DNA of 27,741 bases from Saccoglossus kowalevskii. Its lineage: Eukaryota > Hemichordata > Enteropneusta > Harrimaniidae. This document shows positions 1 through 13,650 of this stretch, piece after piece; position 1 is the stretch's first letter, and each line of letters begins with the position of its first letter. The position numbers and the translations under genes were made by a program. The notes below the pieces were generated by a model. The model did no database searches. It had not been told where the DNA came from and saw nothing but the letters and a program-made list of their open reading frames with translations. Where the stretch lies: NCBI RefSeq assembly GCF_000003605.2, contig NW_003143311.1, forward strand, positions 26,116 through 53,856, given 5' to 3'.

Positions 1-2417
1 TCTTGCATCACTAATATCTCAACAATAATTTATCTGCTTCAAGTTCTCAAATATTGTGCTAATACTACAAATAACACTTTTGAATTAGCCTTAATTTTAA
101 AATATTTAGACATATGTCTGTCTGATATTTCATCAACCTAGAAGATTAATGTAATTAAAAAATAAAACAATTAATAAAATAAAAGATATTATTACAATAA
201 AAAATTCATTTAATTTTAAAATAGTGACGTTGTAATAAATAGTTTTTCAGCTGCCTGTGTTACAGATACAGTGATCCAATTTAGATGAACCCGACCACTT
301 TTGGTAATCAATTAATTTAATAATTAGAATTCATAAATAATTAGAGTTGAGTAACATTAACGATTGTACGACATTGTTTTAATTTTATTATTCAAACATA
401 TAAGTGATGTTTATATAGTCGAAATCTATTTCTGTTAATATGAATTGAGAGAGCAATTCACCACTTAGGGTGATGTCTTTGATTGCCTTATTTTTCATGC
501 ACATGTAATTGCATATCATGTATTTTCTTTTATATCTACCATACTTGATGTTACCATGGTACCAGAACTCGTTCAATATCTTTAATGATGACTGAACATG
601 TGGTGGCTTAAATACAATGATAGTGTGATATGGTGTCCCACCTCCACCAACTTATTTCAAACTCAAATAATCGTGCTAGTGATGTTAATTATATATCTAA
701 ACACACACCTGAGTACTACTAAATAGTTCGGAGTTACGTAACAGCTTATTCCATTAAGCTTAAAGCTATCGTTACCGTATATATATATACCTTTTAATAT
801 GTTCCTCTTTTGAATTATAAAAAGAGTGACCGAGTGAGAAGAATTGTAATTTCATAATTTAATTAATTTTTCCTTTGAACTGAATTGAATTTTTTCGTGC
901 GACATTTGTATCAATATTTTGGTATTCACTGCTGAGAAATGTGTTGATGAGACATATTATATACTCCATGTTGTTGATTAGCTCAATTATTTATATACAC
1001 ATTGCCAAAACGCTTCCAGGACGACTCGATGTATCAAATACTCCTCTGTAGTTTCTAATTGAAAACATACAAAGACGATTATCAAGGAACAAGTGAGTTT
1101 ATTTCAATTTTCATTGTCCGTGATTCGCTAATGCTACTGTGTCGCCACAGTAAAACGTGAAACTGTCCACAAAAAAGTGAACAATTATAACAAGACAATT
1201 AGAAGACGGGAACAGGTTATGAAGAGTACAGTGTAGTACACATTGCGCATGGCTAATGTAATACGCTAATATTTGGAGATGGTTGATTCACATATGAAAT
1301 TAAACAATCGAATGTGAAACAGTATTGGATAACTTGCAATAGCCCTTTAAATTTAAATCATTTCGTTAAATCCACGAATCATGTGGAATTATTTTATTTC
1401 TATGTTTAGGATAACTTGGGAATTAAGCTATATTTTGTTTATAAAATATCAGAAACTGATTTCATAGAATCCAATTTTAACCTGGATATATGATTAATAC
1501 AAGTAGAAATACAGATTCATATACTGTTGTGTGCATAAACAATGATGAGTGCGTGATATACCGACATCATGCGATGTGATTGTAATAACATATTTGCGTA
1601 CTCCCTTAGCGACGGACAGTTATGATGAGACAATTAGGTATAGATGTGAATTAATATATTCACCCACAAAAATACTATACGGCTACAGTAGCATTACATC
1701 CACCCATTTTTTAAATCATTTTTATTCGAGAGAAACAAAAAATAACGAACCATGATTCATTTCGAAATATTGCAATGAGTTATTTATTCTAACGCCCCAG
1801 TTGTATTTCTCTTTACTAATATATATATGCAATGATGATACGTGTTTTTTATAAATTGAGTATTTAATATAAGTAACATAAACATAAGGTGTAGTATATA
1901 TGTACATGACTTGATTTGCGACAACGGCCAATGATATGATAATTCATTTTATTCTCGGAATAGCAGGAAAGTGTGATGTAAGACTAACCATATATAAATG
2001 TTAACACACATGTTTGATTTGTGATTTGCCAGTTCTGTTGTTGCGACATAGCAACAATAGTACACAGTAGGTTTAATTCGTGTAAAACTATTTTTGTCGC
2101 GAGGCTAGTACATATAATTGCATTACTTATATTGGTAATTGTTTACAACAGCCCATTGCAGTTGATATTTTGCGGACATATATAGCGAGGTTTTAGGTTA
2201 TAAAATTGACTATAAATCCAACTCATCACTGGTCTATGCACATTAGATTACGATTATCAGTTAATATTGATCCGTGAATAAAATAATTGAAATATAGTTA
2301 AACTAACCAGAACTTAAAACTGTATTATAGATGATGATCTGACATGGAACAGTATCTCAGACTAATGAACCTACTTTTAGAAGCAATATAGACAGGAAAT
2401 TGTCATGACATACATAC
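1..2417. other. AT-rich DNA, no feature recognised
   Basis: Short open frames of 60-70 codons are present on both strands, but none has coding-like composition, splice context or a known motif. No tRNA-like, rRNA-like or long repeat structure was seen. Confidence 0.6.
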
Positions 2418-2629
2418 CTCACTGAAAGGTAGTTAACGAAGTACGTGTATTGAGTGACAGTGAGCAAGGAAATACTGTCATCTTTCAAATTTCCATCGCA
2501 CACAATAGGCAGGAAATGATGTGAATTAGTTGGTTGATATATCACAGTGGGTCGCCTCTGTACTGCTCTCAAGCAATTTATACCAACTGAGATAGTAAAT
2601 CGCTCTGGCCTGTTAAACTGTATAAACAT
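2418..2629 (-). CDS. candidate exon of an unidentified minus-strand gene
   Basis: A minus-strand frame starting at ATG 2629 reads RRPTVIYQPTNSHHFLPIVC and then a polar stretch ending YFVNYLSVR at a strong donor (GTGAG followed by gtatgt at 2417). G+C is about 40 per cent here by manual count, above the surroundings. Possible acceptors are tttatacag or the AG pairs just downstream, so the 5' edge is uncertain. Open frames of this length are expected a few times by chance in a window of this size and composition; the donor and the residue composition are the only extra support. Confidence 0.22.
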
Positions 2630-5600
2630 TTATTTGAACAAATCATGCTCCGATAACAACAGTACTGTAATTAGTAACCATGTCATAAATACATTGGCGC
2701 ATGGGTGGCTAAGTCAATCACACTAATATGATGAAACTTCACATGTATTTAGAATTGCAATCAAGTGTACGTCATCAGATATTATGAATCCTTACATCGA
2801 ATTGGATCGCACATATTATAGTATATATGCTTGATGTTAGCTATAGTATTCGACGCAAATGACGTGTGAAACGTACATTGCGTTATGAAAACTATTTCTG
2901 CTTGTCAGTTCAGTTTCATGAGAATATCAAACTGTCGCAGAAATTATTATTTGCTTTGAAAAGACCCCGACAAGTTCAGACAATTTGACTTTCATTAAGG
3001 AGAAACGCTTCGATTGGAAATGGGAGCCTGTCTGATGCTTAAACACTATTTCGTACTGATAGCCAAGGAAATGTACGAATACACTAGCACGCGATGACCT
3101 TTATGACACGTATTTACAATTGTACTTCGAACTAAATGTAGCCCTATTATCCGGGATTTTGACCTGATGACACATCTGGCGTTTATGATTGCACAGGTGT
3201 TTGAGGAAATAATTAGCTTAACAAGTAAGACGACATCCACTTGACGTGGACAGTCGTTATATAAGTGACACTCCACAACAATATGCTACACTTCATCATA
3301 TTACTTCATTCCAACAAATTGTTAATATGAGTTTTTTTGTTTCGTTGACTTGCATCAGTTTTTCAAATGGTTTCCTTTTAATACCATGGCACGAGTTGCT
3401 CAACAAACATCAATTGTACTTATTATATTATATTATATTATATTATATATCAAAACTCACTTTTCATCAGTACTCTTTGCGGTTTGCCACATGTTTGTTT
3501 GTTTATATTATTGGACTTGTAATTTATCTTACCGTCTATGATTACGGATTAAAATTTGCTATAACGTTTGAATGTGTGTATTATTTATGCAACAAATCAC
3601 GTGTTTGAATTTTTAATAAGCCTGTCAACTAAGCAAATGTGTTTTTCAAACAGTTTATAATGCGTGACAGTATGAATTGTTTTATGACATCTATTAAACA
3701 TCTTACAAAGTTCTGGGGGTGTCACGACCGTATACATTCTTCGTGTTTGTTCGTCAACGTTCACGTGACTTCTAATCTGATCGGTGAATGCAAGGCATGT
3801 TATCAAATACATTAACGAAACTTAAGTGCACTCACGTTTTCCTCAATAAAACGTAATTGAATACTCAAGTGGAAGTAGAATTTAGGAAGATGACTTAGTT
3901 TAAGGAATGTCTAATCACCTATTCCCATAGATCGTATTTCATAGTTACTTTAGTATTTATACCATGTATAGTAGTTATCATAAACTATATAAATAAGCTA
4001 TAAGACGGATAACTGTGTATGTATTCGTATGCATTTATTACGACTTTAAACTCTGTCATGACGTAGTGTATATTGTTTTGTTGAAAAATAACCTGCACCA
4101 GTTGTTAACAGAAAATTAAAGTTATTTCATCTTTAAGCACAAAACAAATATGTGAGATAGCTTATAAAGAAATCAGATTTGATGAGATGAGTGATGATCC
4201 AAGTGAGCCCTTCCTGTGCTGAATCGACGAAATTTTCTTGGTGATGCGAATGTAAGCAAATCATGAAAGCACGTATGTGTATACTGTTCAAGACATACAT
4301 TAAACGAATATTACTTGCATTTTCTCTGTCATGTAGCATCGACTTTAATTATTTGTACGTAGGTGATAAACAAACTATTAACTTAGGTCACAATGCATCC
4401 GTACTTCTGGCTGTTAATAAATATAAGTAAAACTTGGATATTGAGGACAACTGTTTTTTTTGTTTTTTTCTAAATATAGTTTTTGCACAAATATCAAGAC
4501 TGCTATTATCACTTTCTCACCTATGAATTCTAATTTCTAAAACATAACATAATGAGATTAAAATCAAGAAAGAAGAATTAATGTGTGTTGAAATCTTAAT
4601 AAGTCGTTGAAATTGGAAATAAATGTGATGCGCATGAGTTGAACATAATGAGTAGAATAATGATGAAACCAGACCCGCAATGTCATTAGAGATGAACCAT
4701 GTTCGTTATATCCTCGGCAGTCGGCTTCAAAAGTAATTGATGAAAAAGAAATCGATATGTGACTGTACAAACATGGTATACAGTCTGGGTAGATAATAAT
4801 AATAATTCTACGGCGGTTACAATTAAGTAACAAACATCAAAATATGACACATCTCAGTGGGAGAGCAATTCATTCGCAAATTGCATCCGTATTTTTAATC
4901 AACATATAATATGTATTTTGAGGATCTTTGGCTGATCTCGTTCTTCATGATTAATTCGTCTCTAGTAAATACCCGAGTTCTGTCCAACGTGATCTTCCAA
5001 TACATGTATTTAGTTTGAGCATACTTTTCATGGAGGTTTTGGATTTGATCTCGAACATCGATTGAATTACGAAAATGTATTTCCCGTGTATGTTCTGAAA
5101 ACTGTTAAATCAAAGAACAAAGCGATTGTTGAGCACTGTATCTGATTTTATATAAACATGGTCAATTAAGAAAACTACCACAGGCTCCTAGCGGAGATAA
5201 ATGAAGCATGTGATTGGGAAAGCTCCATTGTGAGTAATCCATGACAGAGAAACGCAAAGTGTTTGTTAATTAACAGTACGGATAATTGTGCTAATGATTA
5301 GCAAAGAACCATACTAGGAACATGATTCAAATCAAATTGTTGTCTGAGCTATTCACCGAGCCATGACGTTATGATGTTTCTAAAAGTGTTAAAACTGAAC
5401 ACAAATTGGCATTATTGAATGTATCTCTTTAGGTAATGTGCATACTTTCATTAATTCGATGTCTCTCTTCAGAGGCTCTGAAAGTGTATTTGTTTGAAAG
5501 TGTACAGTGAATATTGTGACACCGTAGAGTGTGTCTGAGTATCCGTAGAAGGTGCATTTGCATAACAATATGCAGCATCTCTTCAATATGTAGCAACAAA

Positions 5601-5769
5601 GAGCTTCAATTTGACTTCAATTTGCACTGCATAGTATTAACATCTAGTAACCAACACATGTATTTTTCTCGACTTTAAATATTGAATGTGGGCGAGTTGG
5701 ATCAGACGTCAAATGAACTGTATTTATGTATTTCTATTTTCACTTAAACTCTTAAAGTCTGGGCACTTT
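2630..5769. other. AT-rich DNA, no gene recognised
   Basis: This stretch contains the (TATTA)n repeat and several open frames, the longest 120 codons at 3246-3608. That frame is hydrophobic, overlaps the simple repeat and matches chance expectation. Nothing else stands out. Confidence 0.6.
3421..3450. repeat. (TATTA)n microsatellite
   Basis: Five consecutive TATTA units followed by TATAT. A simple repeat inside AT-rich DNA; it also creates part of a hydrophobic 120-codon open frame that I do not regard as a gene. Confidence 0.9.
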
Positions 5770-5777
5770 AGCAGATA

Positions 5778-5953
5778 CAGTGGCGGATCCAGAGGGGGCG
5801 CCAGGGGTCATGCCCCCTACCCCCCACCCCCAACGCATGACGATTCATATGACCTGGATTACGCATAGCTTCTCTGCGACTTACGCTCCGTATATCTTAA
5901 CCAAAGCTTGGAACCCCCCCCCCCCCGAATACATTTTGCTGGATCCGCCACTG
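5778..5953. mobile_element. hAT-like MITE, 176 bp, nonautonomous
   Basis: Perfect 15-bp terminal inverted repeats CAGTGGCGGATCCAG / CTGGATCCGCCACTG bound a 176-bp element with no coding capacity. It is flanked by AGCAGATA (5770-5777) and AGTAGATA (5954-5961), an 8-bp target duplication with one mismatch. CAG-ended inverted repeats and 8-bp duplications are characteristic of hAT transposons. The interior is asymmetric in composition: a G-rich then C-rich left end with GGGGGCGCC and CCCCC runs, and a 13-C run at 5924-5936. G+C is far above the surrounding DNA. The open frames that cross it are shadows of this element. Confidence 0.85.
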
Positions 5954-6959
5954 AGTAGATACTTAGCTAGGAATTGAATAGTCATATATTCCGAAGACCT
6001 TTACGCACGTATATGTTGCAGTGTACCATGATTACAAATAATGTCGGAGTTCAATGATCGAACATACTCAGTTAGCTTATCTAATACGTTAGGTGTATGT
6101 ACTTACACTTGATACCTGTACTACGGTATTTGGAGCCCTATTCAAAGTTTACACTACTGAGCATTGTACTGAGCATAATTATGTACAATGTTTTGGGGGC
6201 TTCTCATTGTTAATAATAGAAAACTATTTTCACACTGAAAACTCACTAAAGCAAATGACCTTTTTATCTTTAATCACCGCGCAAAATTTCAAGATACGAA
6301 GAAATAATAATTAAAGTATCAACCTCCAGAAGATAACTAAATTTATATATATATCTTTCAGGATGAAAAATTTCAAATACTGACAACAACAACGTGGGTC
6401 ACACAGGTACGTTATTTTCAACTAATTTTGTTTGAATATGTTTTATACACAGTCAGCATGATATCAATAATTTTTAATGAACGATAACAACATACCGATA
6501 TCACAAAGCCACCACATATGTCTTTACGGCGGAAAGTATGTTTCGTTTTGACTATCATGATATTATGTGTACATGTATTTCTTTCATGTAGTATAGATTG
6601 GGGTATGAATTGTCGATGCTGTACAAATAATGAAGATTAGCGCCGTACTATTTTTGTATTACACAACTAAACATTGGATTGTAAATAACTATTAACATAC
6701 CATAGGAAAGCTAGTTGCCACTTTGGACCGTTATTGTTAGCGATAAATATGTCATATAAATTAGAGACATATAGACTTATTGATTATATATATGTTGAAA
6801 AGACAGATCGTGTCCACTGCTAGATCCTGCGTTATGCGTGAATTCGACAGTAAAAACAGGACAAACAAAAGTCGTAGTTTCGCAATGGTGTCAAAACATA
6901 ACATGGAATTTGACAGCTACATTATGGGGTTATTCCTTACGGAATATTGTATTTTAGAA

Positions 6960-7007
6960 GTTGTACCAATTGGTTGTAGACATGTTGTACCGAATGGCTA
7001 TGGTTGT
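6960..7007 (+). repeat. 24-bp tandem duplication, GTTGTACC motif
   Basis: Two adjacent 24-bp units, GTTGTACCAATTGGTTGTAG+ACAT and GTTGTACCGAATGGCTATGG+TTGT. Related single units occur near 7558, 7582, 7617 and 7899, so this is one member of a loose local family. Confidence 0.65.
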
Positions 7008-7557
7008 GTGATAATAATAGTGATATATGTATTTAGTTAATTGGTGATATATAAGTTTATCACATGTATCATACAAAACCATGTTATGAAGCCATGTGAT
7101 TGCCCCGTCAAAGATGTTTTGCGCTTTAGTGTTGAATTAGTGGACATCGTCATTTCTAATTCTCCCAACCCCATCTTGGCAACGCATGGGATTCGTTGCT
7201 CCAACTGTTTGCAACATTGAGTAAAAGGTTACCAATGCCTTGCTATAAACAGAAATATATTGACGACTTCATAATTGAATTATTTTTGTAATCGCATGCG
7301 ATAACTGTCTGTAAAACTGTGTTCAAATAACGGCGTCCCGGTATGCAAATGAGATCGGATGCACCAATAAGGTATGAACACGCACGCACAAATAACGAAT
7401 TGATGTTACTTTCTATTTACATGTGATAAATATAATATCAACGTTCGTATCCCACGATATCTGATTTTTCAAACTCGTATCGTAATTTCCTCTACCACAA
7501 TGGCAATAACTTCATTCAATAAATTTGATATCTTGGGTTGTATATAAGATAGAAATC

Positions 7558-7640
7558 GTACCAATTGACGATATATCTGATGTACCAATTAGTGATGTAT
7601 ATGTAATAGAGACGTGGTACCAATTAATACCAACTAAATA
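7558..7640 (+). repeat. degenerate 24-bp repeats with GTACCAATT core
   Basis: Units begin GTACCAATT at 7558, 7582 and 7617; the first two are exactly 24 bp apart and continue with a GATATATCTGAT/GATGTATATGTA tail. They share the core with the pair at 6960 and a single unit at about 7885-7915 (TTGGTGATGGATATGTTGTA then CCAATTGG). Confidence 0.6.
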
Positions 7641-7920
7641 TATATAGGTACTGTAACAATTGGTGAAACGGATACCAACATTACACAATTCACTGTGTGT
7701 GCATGAATAGTTAAACACGTTTCCTGTTTTTAAAGGTAATAAGGATGGTTACAATATTTGAATTAACATGCTCCAAACATCTGTCTAATATTGCGCGTTT
7801 CTGCTGACCGGAAGTGAATCTACGTCGATACGTTCCCCTTCGTGAGCATGGTCGCTAAGTAATTAGGAAACCCCAAAAACCCGTCTATTGGTGATGGATA
7901 TGTTGTACCAATTGGCTATA

Positions 7921-10900
7921 AAATGATGAATCAATGTTTTAACTTTACGTGTTATGAGTATAATTCTGCGCAACATTGCGTGCGTTTTACTGATATTTTA
8001 ATTAGACCAGATTTGATTAAGTGGCATGAAGAAAAAAATGTTAGTCTATATTCAATTGAAAATGAACAAATACTACACCTTATTGTTTCCCTTAGCGCAT
8101 TACTCAGTGGAAACATAATATGCCTAATTTAATTAACATCGCATATTCAACCCAAAATATTCGAGTGAAAGTGTTTGCTACTGGGCTTGTTTAATTGATT
8201 AATATTCATCATAATTTAATTAAAATTGTCTGGGAATGTCATTTTTATCAGTGCATTACACTTGTTTTCTTGTTTATTTGAACACGTCATTAATAACGCA
8301 GTGGTGCCTCGCTGTGATGCAGCTGAAAAGTGTAAACATAATTCGGTAAAAAACAGTCTCAACTGAGTGAGCTGAGTAATGTTCAATGTTCGTTTGCCGC
8401 GCAGTATGACGAAGCCATACCCGACTGTTCACTCAGCGGTAGAAATTGGATTGCATACTGTCTAGACCACCAAACACGCGGTGTTAGATTTGAAAGTATG
8501 GTGGCGTCAACAAATTTTGGCCACATGTGATGATATGTCGTCAGTGTATGTTAACAAATCACAGGCATCTGCGTCTAAAGAGCAACCAATCTAAGCTTTA
8601 GGATTGCCTTCTATCTCTGTTACAGTAATGATACATTACGAAATTACTGTTCAACGCTATCGGCTGATACTTATGTTGTTGTTGTTGATGATAGTTGGAT
8701 AGATATATATGTCCAAGTAAAGTTATCTATTATAGTTACGAATGTAATGTGGAATTGCCGCCATGTGTTCTGTTGTATTATTCCCGTTCAATCAAGGTAC
8801 GCCCGGTAGACAATATTCAATATTGGCAAAGAAAGTCGTCACATTTTTAATGTTAACATAACAATTTATAGTGCATTCCAGAGAGTACAACAAAGTTTTC
8901 GTGTGATGCACTAGCAAAAATATTCAGCTAATCACCAGAACAAAAGGCCGCACAAACGTCATATTATGATATCCCCATATACATGAATTACATGGACGAT
9001 TTGAATTATTGTGCTAACCCAATCAACAATCGCAATTCTCCCCACGTGTATATTATGCAAATGAATCACGATTATGATTTGTATATAAACGTTCTTTCTG
9101 GAGATAATATACTACCAAGTAAATGCATTGAGATGTAAATGAAGTTGTTGCAACGCTAGAAGAAATAAACCGAGTGGTACTACCATAAATATACTTATAT
9201 ATTTACTAATTAATGTACGTTGCGGTACAGAATTTGCTAGGACATGGTTCATACTTTTTCATCCTGTAAAAAGTGATATTAGTTCACAATTCATTCGTAT
9301 TTAAACACTAAACTGCTCTATATAATGAGCATTTTGGTAATCTTCTCAAATGCTCGTAGATTAGCTTCTATGAGGATTTCATAGTTTCTTCGTGATTTCC
9401 TTACCTTCGGGCACTGAAACAAGGGGAACCGTACATTGTCGTATTCATAAATACACGGGCAATGTATCTATAGTGTCAAATACGTTGTAGCACTAGACAG
9501 TAAAACTTACGCTGAAGGTCAACTTTGCTGTCACTAAAATTATTCAAATTTCAATCTAGATTTTTCTTCGTAATTATCATTGTTTATAATGCCTAAAATA
9601 AACGATGATAACATATCCTTTTTTATTTTAAACTTAAGAGAAGCCCAACAACACTGGACGATAATTACCCACGGTGCTGGGTGAATACACAATTGCCATT
9701 TATATTGGCAATTTCTAATTAGATGGACAATAATTAAACTAACAATCCAAATTTAGTGCCAACGACACCGAACGTGTCTATGCGAACAGCTCAACGGTGC
9801 GCACAATTACGCATGCGCAGAACTAAAAAAAGAGTTGCCTTTTCAGCTATTGCTGTCTAAAATCGTACATATATTTTACAACATTGTTGTTAAAAAGCAT
9901 CCAAATAGAGCTGAGAATCAACCGTGCAAAAGTACTGTCCCCTAGAATATTGATACGTGTGAAACACTGGATACGAAATATACTGACATAAGTGTACAAA
10001 TACTCACGATGTGATGTGACGTGACCTAATCTGTTATGGCGACGACAAATACATGCTTAAAATAACAAATACTTTGACAATAATTTACGTTTAATTGTTG
10101 TATATATTATCAATTAGTATTCGTGCGACCAATCATGATATAGTGTAATCATTTAGCACCGCAATGCATCTAATCAAAAAATATACAATTACGTCAAATA
10201 TCACTGCATCCCGTCGTAAAGCGCAATTAAAAATTAATGTGAAGAATTACCGGAATTACTTTGGCGGATAACCTGCAAACTATAGTGACCCGTTTACTAT
10301 GCTAAATGTAATCAATCAGTATGACGTCATGTTGAGCGTACAGAACTGCCCTGACCTCTGTAAAACATCCCTGGTTGTGTTTATGCACTAGCTATGATGT
10401 ATTAACTGCTGTTGAATGAAAACATCATTATTGCAATATTGTTTGAACAATTAAGTACAACAATATGTTATGTTATGTTCATAATAATGAAAATCAAAGT
10501 ATTTCGTTTTAATTATGCATATAACTTGATTGCAAATTTATTAACGTTATTGTAACATTTTCCGCATGCTATTACAATTGCTACATGTACACATATTCAA
10601 ACAATACTTGTTTTGAGATGTTTATCTTATAAACAATGCGTTTAGTAACAATTATATGGAAAATGCAAATATTTTCATGTACTTAATTTGTATAAATGCG
10701 AAGTTTGTCATAATTACGTCTTTACACTATCGCTTAAAACACTTAACATGGCGTTTATTGGGAATCTGTACAATATACTTGATAGAGAACGGTTGTTGTG
10801 TCTTTTATGTCTCTTGATAAGGGAATACAAATCAATCATGGTATCATTAAATTCCTTGTCTCAATTAAACCATTCTGAAACCCGTGTGAAAGGAAGTCTG

Positions 10901-12522
10901 CCTTCAAGTTCAACATTACTCTCAACCGTATCTATGACAAAAAACTTGAATATTGATTATTTGTATCTGAGTAAACATTATAATATACACCTCATAGTGC
11001 ACAATGCACAGGAAATAACACCCACGTGTCCTAATGCTTGACCTTATAGATAGCAATAAATTAGAAGAATAGTGCTCATTCACACAGTATTGCTCACATC
11101 GACCTTTTTAAACGTTGGCGGATGTGCCCGGTACTAGATTATCGATTATGGCATGCTATGTCTACAATTATCTAAAATTGTATACACATTACACAATATG
11201 TTAATTCAATCAAATGGAGCTGAGAATCATGAATCCTGCAAATGGATATCTACATATGACGAGAAACACATGCTTAAAATATCATGACTGAGATCACTAG
11301 CAAAAATAAATACTTCAACAATAATAATGTTGAGCTATGGGGCATTAACAGACTGGAGCCATGCAATGAGATGTGATACGTGCTTAACTGTATAGTTGTC
11401 TGATTTTGGTTCATCATCTTATACTATTTTCTCTCACTGACATAGCTGACTAAAAGCACAAATAAGCACGCTGACAGAGTTATTACTAAAACAACTGTAG
11501 CTTTTACTCTATACAAGATCCGGTTACGAACACCCCGTCACTTGTAATTAAGTTCAATACAATTGACATTGTTGGAGAAAAATACAACAGTTTTTACCCA
11601 GTGAAAGACCAGTTGTGCATAATCAATTACGTGATCGCCATCAGTATTCTGTAATCGGTGTATGTATCCATATTTTATTAAATAGGTATTTTCTACTTGC
11701 ACTATGTACGCATAATATGTGTTGAAATTAATGCTTAACGGGGTGCATGACATGGTGTTATTGAAAATAACTGCCATTCCTAGATAGTAACTTAAACTCG
11801 TAGTAATGTAATGGAATGTTTTCATTACATTGGCATTCGCAATGTGCTTTTTATTAGCATTTCTTAAATTCACTAGCAGGCAATAGAATATAGATTTCTT
11901 CAACTTTAGGATTTCCCACACAATTGAAAAAATAACGTATTGTTGTCATATTTTTCCATTAAACAATTGAAGTTTACCATTTTTGGTTCATTGTTATCAA
12001 TTATGAACGTATTATTTGCCGAAGTGTAAATATGAGTTGTAGTTAAAATGTTGGCATGTTAAAGGTATAATATTTTGCAATCTCGTAATCCTAAAACTGC
12101 TCATAAAGTATGATTGACACTCATTCGAGCAGTGTCATTAGACTGAGTTACTGTGTCATTTGAAAAGAAGGAATAGTGATAATAAGATACCTCACATTAT
12201 ATTATAAGTCTTCAAACGTGGATGTAGGACCGTACCGTACCAGTCCTGCACTTTACGAGACTTGGTCGGGACGTTACGGCATACCGTGACTTGCTATATT
12301 AATTGGTAGTAATAAAACAATTATACCAATTAGACAACGAAGGATAGTCATAGATCATTTAACATCCCTTTTAAATAGCAATTTTAATCACGGCGTAAGC
12401 TATGCATTGTGTATTGTCTAGACTCCTGTTATAAACAAAAACCTTTACCAAACTTTACAAAAAATAAACAAAACAACATAACCAGTTACCAAAAAGTACA
12501 ATACAGAATTCAACTAAAAACG
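7921..12522. other. AT-rich DNA, no gene recognised
   Basis: Frames of 117 (10688-11041, plus) and 127 codons (11538-11921, minus) are the longest. Both lack motifs and convincing splice sites, and lengths like these are expected about once or less by chance in such DNA. A small G+C-richer patch lies just upstream at 7805-7860 and contains ACCGGAAGTG, an ETS-type motif. Confidence 0.6.
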
Positions 12523-12663
12523 TTAAAAACCTGACTCCGTAGGGCGAAACCACTCACGTATTGGTGTAACCTCCCCTGGAGGCTGAGGTGGATATATATC
12601 TGTTCCTTCACACGGTGTTCCTTGAACGGTCATGTACAGTTTACAGACAGTAAATGATTTCGG
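12523..12663 (-). CDS. candidate 3' terminal coding segment, unknown protein
   Basis: A minus-strand frame of 46 codons ends in TAA at 12525-12523. Its G+C content (near half by eye from about 12537 to 12643) stands out from the AT-rich flanks. It contains MTVQGTPCEGTDIYPPQPPG followed by EVTPIREWFRPTESGF and the stop, a proline-rich, polar composition typical of coding sequence. Possible acceptors upstream include gttcaag just before GA-ACA-CCG. Phases do not allow a direct join to the 13651-13710 candidate, so a missing exon or a separate gene is required. It could also be a relic of a mobile element. No family is recognised and no AATAAA lies close downstream. Confidence 0.3.
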   Translation of the reverse strand, partial: PKSFTVCKLYMTVQGTPCEGTDIYPPQPPGEVTPIREWFRPTESGF

Positions 12664-13428
12664 TCAAGGTACATGAACAAACATAATGTGAATAGCAATT
12701 GTGCAACGCAAAATTAAAACATTCAACATTTATTAGAACAATAGAATATAAACGTCAATGTTGAATTAATTTGTGTAAATTGTGCTGTATGTAGAAGTTG
12801 TGGTCGATTTTAATATGCAGGCGTCGGTGTGCAATGAATAACACAAAAAATGACAAAGCAGTTGTCATATAATATAAAATGTTCGTATATTCCGCTTTAT
12901 ATACACAATCAATATTTTCATAAATACATCTACCTTGGCAACGATATATTACGTCTGACAAATATGTATTTTATACCGCTGCAACAAAGACCAGTCATTT
13001 TCGACTTTACGTGCTGGAAGATGTAAGATATGTCTATCGTTGTCAGTGATATTTGAGTGACAAATAATTCATTTATTAACGCAATAGATCACTATCGACC
13101 TGAATAGCGTTCATTTAGTTGTGATTCTATACTGTACAGATACAGATATACATAAGGTATTAACACATTATTGGATAGTGTTACTCAACTAATGCTGTGG
13201 GTTGGATAGTCTCGACCATAATTAATTCTAATGTATAGAGTGTTATATTACTTTACTAGTTCAGCAGTCTCACGCAATTATGTTAGAGTATGGTGGCTTT
13301 GCACAAGATATTAGGATATAAAGCTAAAAATATTGAAAATCATTTGAATAATCATAATCTACTAACAATACTTTTCCAGCCAGATATGCATTTACAGAAA
13401 CCATTGTTAATCGTGCTTGGTTTCATCG

Positions 13429-13472
13429 CGTAATAAAAATTTTGCTTTCAAGCAAAATTGTGTTAAATTACG
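13429..13472. repeat. perfect short palindrome
   Basis: AATTTTGCTT (13438-13447), a 2-base loop, then AAGCAAAATT (13450-13459): a perfect 10-bp stem. It is framed by an outer CGTAAT (13429-13434) / ATTACG (13467-13472) pair. Function unknown; it may be the core of a small inverted-repeat element. Confidence 0.6.
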
Positions 13473-13650
13473 ATAGGATTGAAAAACCCTAATGTAATAT
13501 GGTGGGATGTATTTTGAATCAGATATCATAAAAGCCATGGTTCTCTAGTTTTATATGCATGGCGCCCCTACCTATAATGTTTACACGTTCGGAAAATGAA
13601 TGCATTAAAAGCCTCCTGATTAAACCAAACGTAGCCAAACCCATATTTAC

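Noticed and set aside
3246-3608. 120-codon plus-strand frame
   Set aside because: It overlaps the TATTA microsatellite and is dominated by Leu, Ile and Tyr from AT-rich codons. No motif; chance can produce it.
5686-5977. Two short plus-strand frames with Gly/Pro runs
   Set aside because: They are translations of the GC-rich hAT-like MITE.
7800-7862. Short minus-strand coding-like peptide in a G+C-richer patch
   Set aside because: Only about 23 codons between stops with no splice sites; too short to support.
10688-11041. 117-codon plus-strand frame
   Set aside because: No recognisable motif or splice context, and its length is compatible with chance in AT-rich DNA.
11520-11670. Plus-strand peptide EKYNSFYPVKDQ resembling the YN...PV motif of nAChR exon 2
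   Set aside because: Only a few residues match, the frame stops immediately after, no good donor or acceptor frames it, and the rest of the exon 2 pattern is absent.
11538-11921. 127-codon minus-strand frame
   Set aside because: No motif, low-complexity composition and no promoter or splice support.
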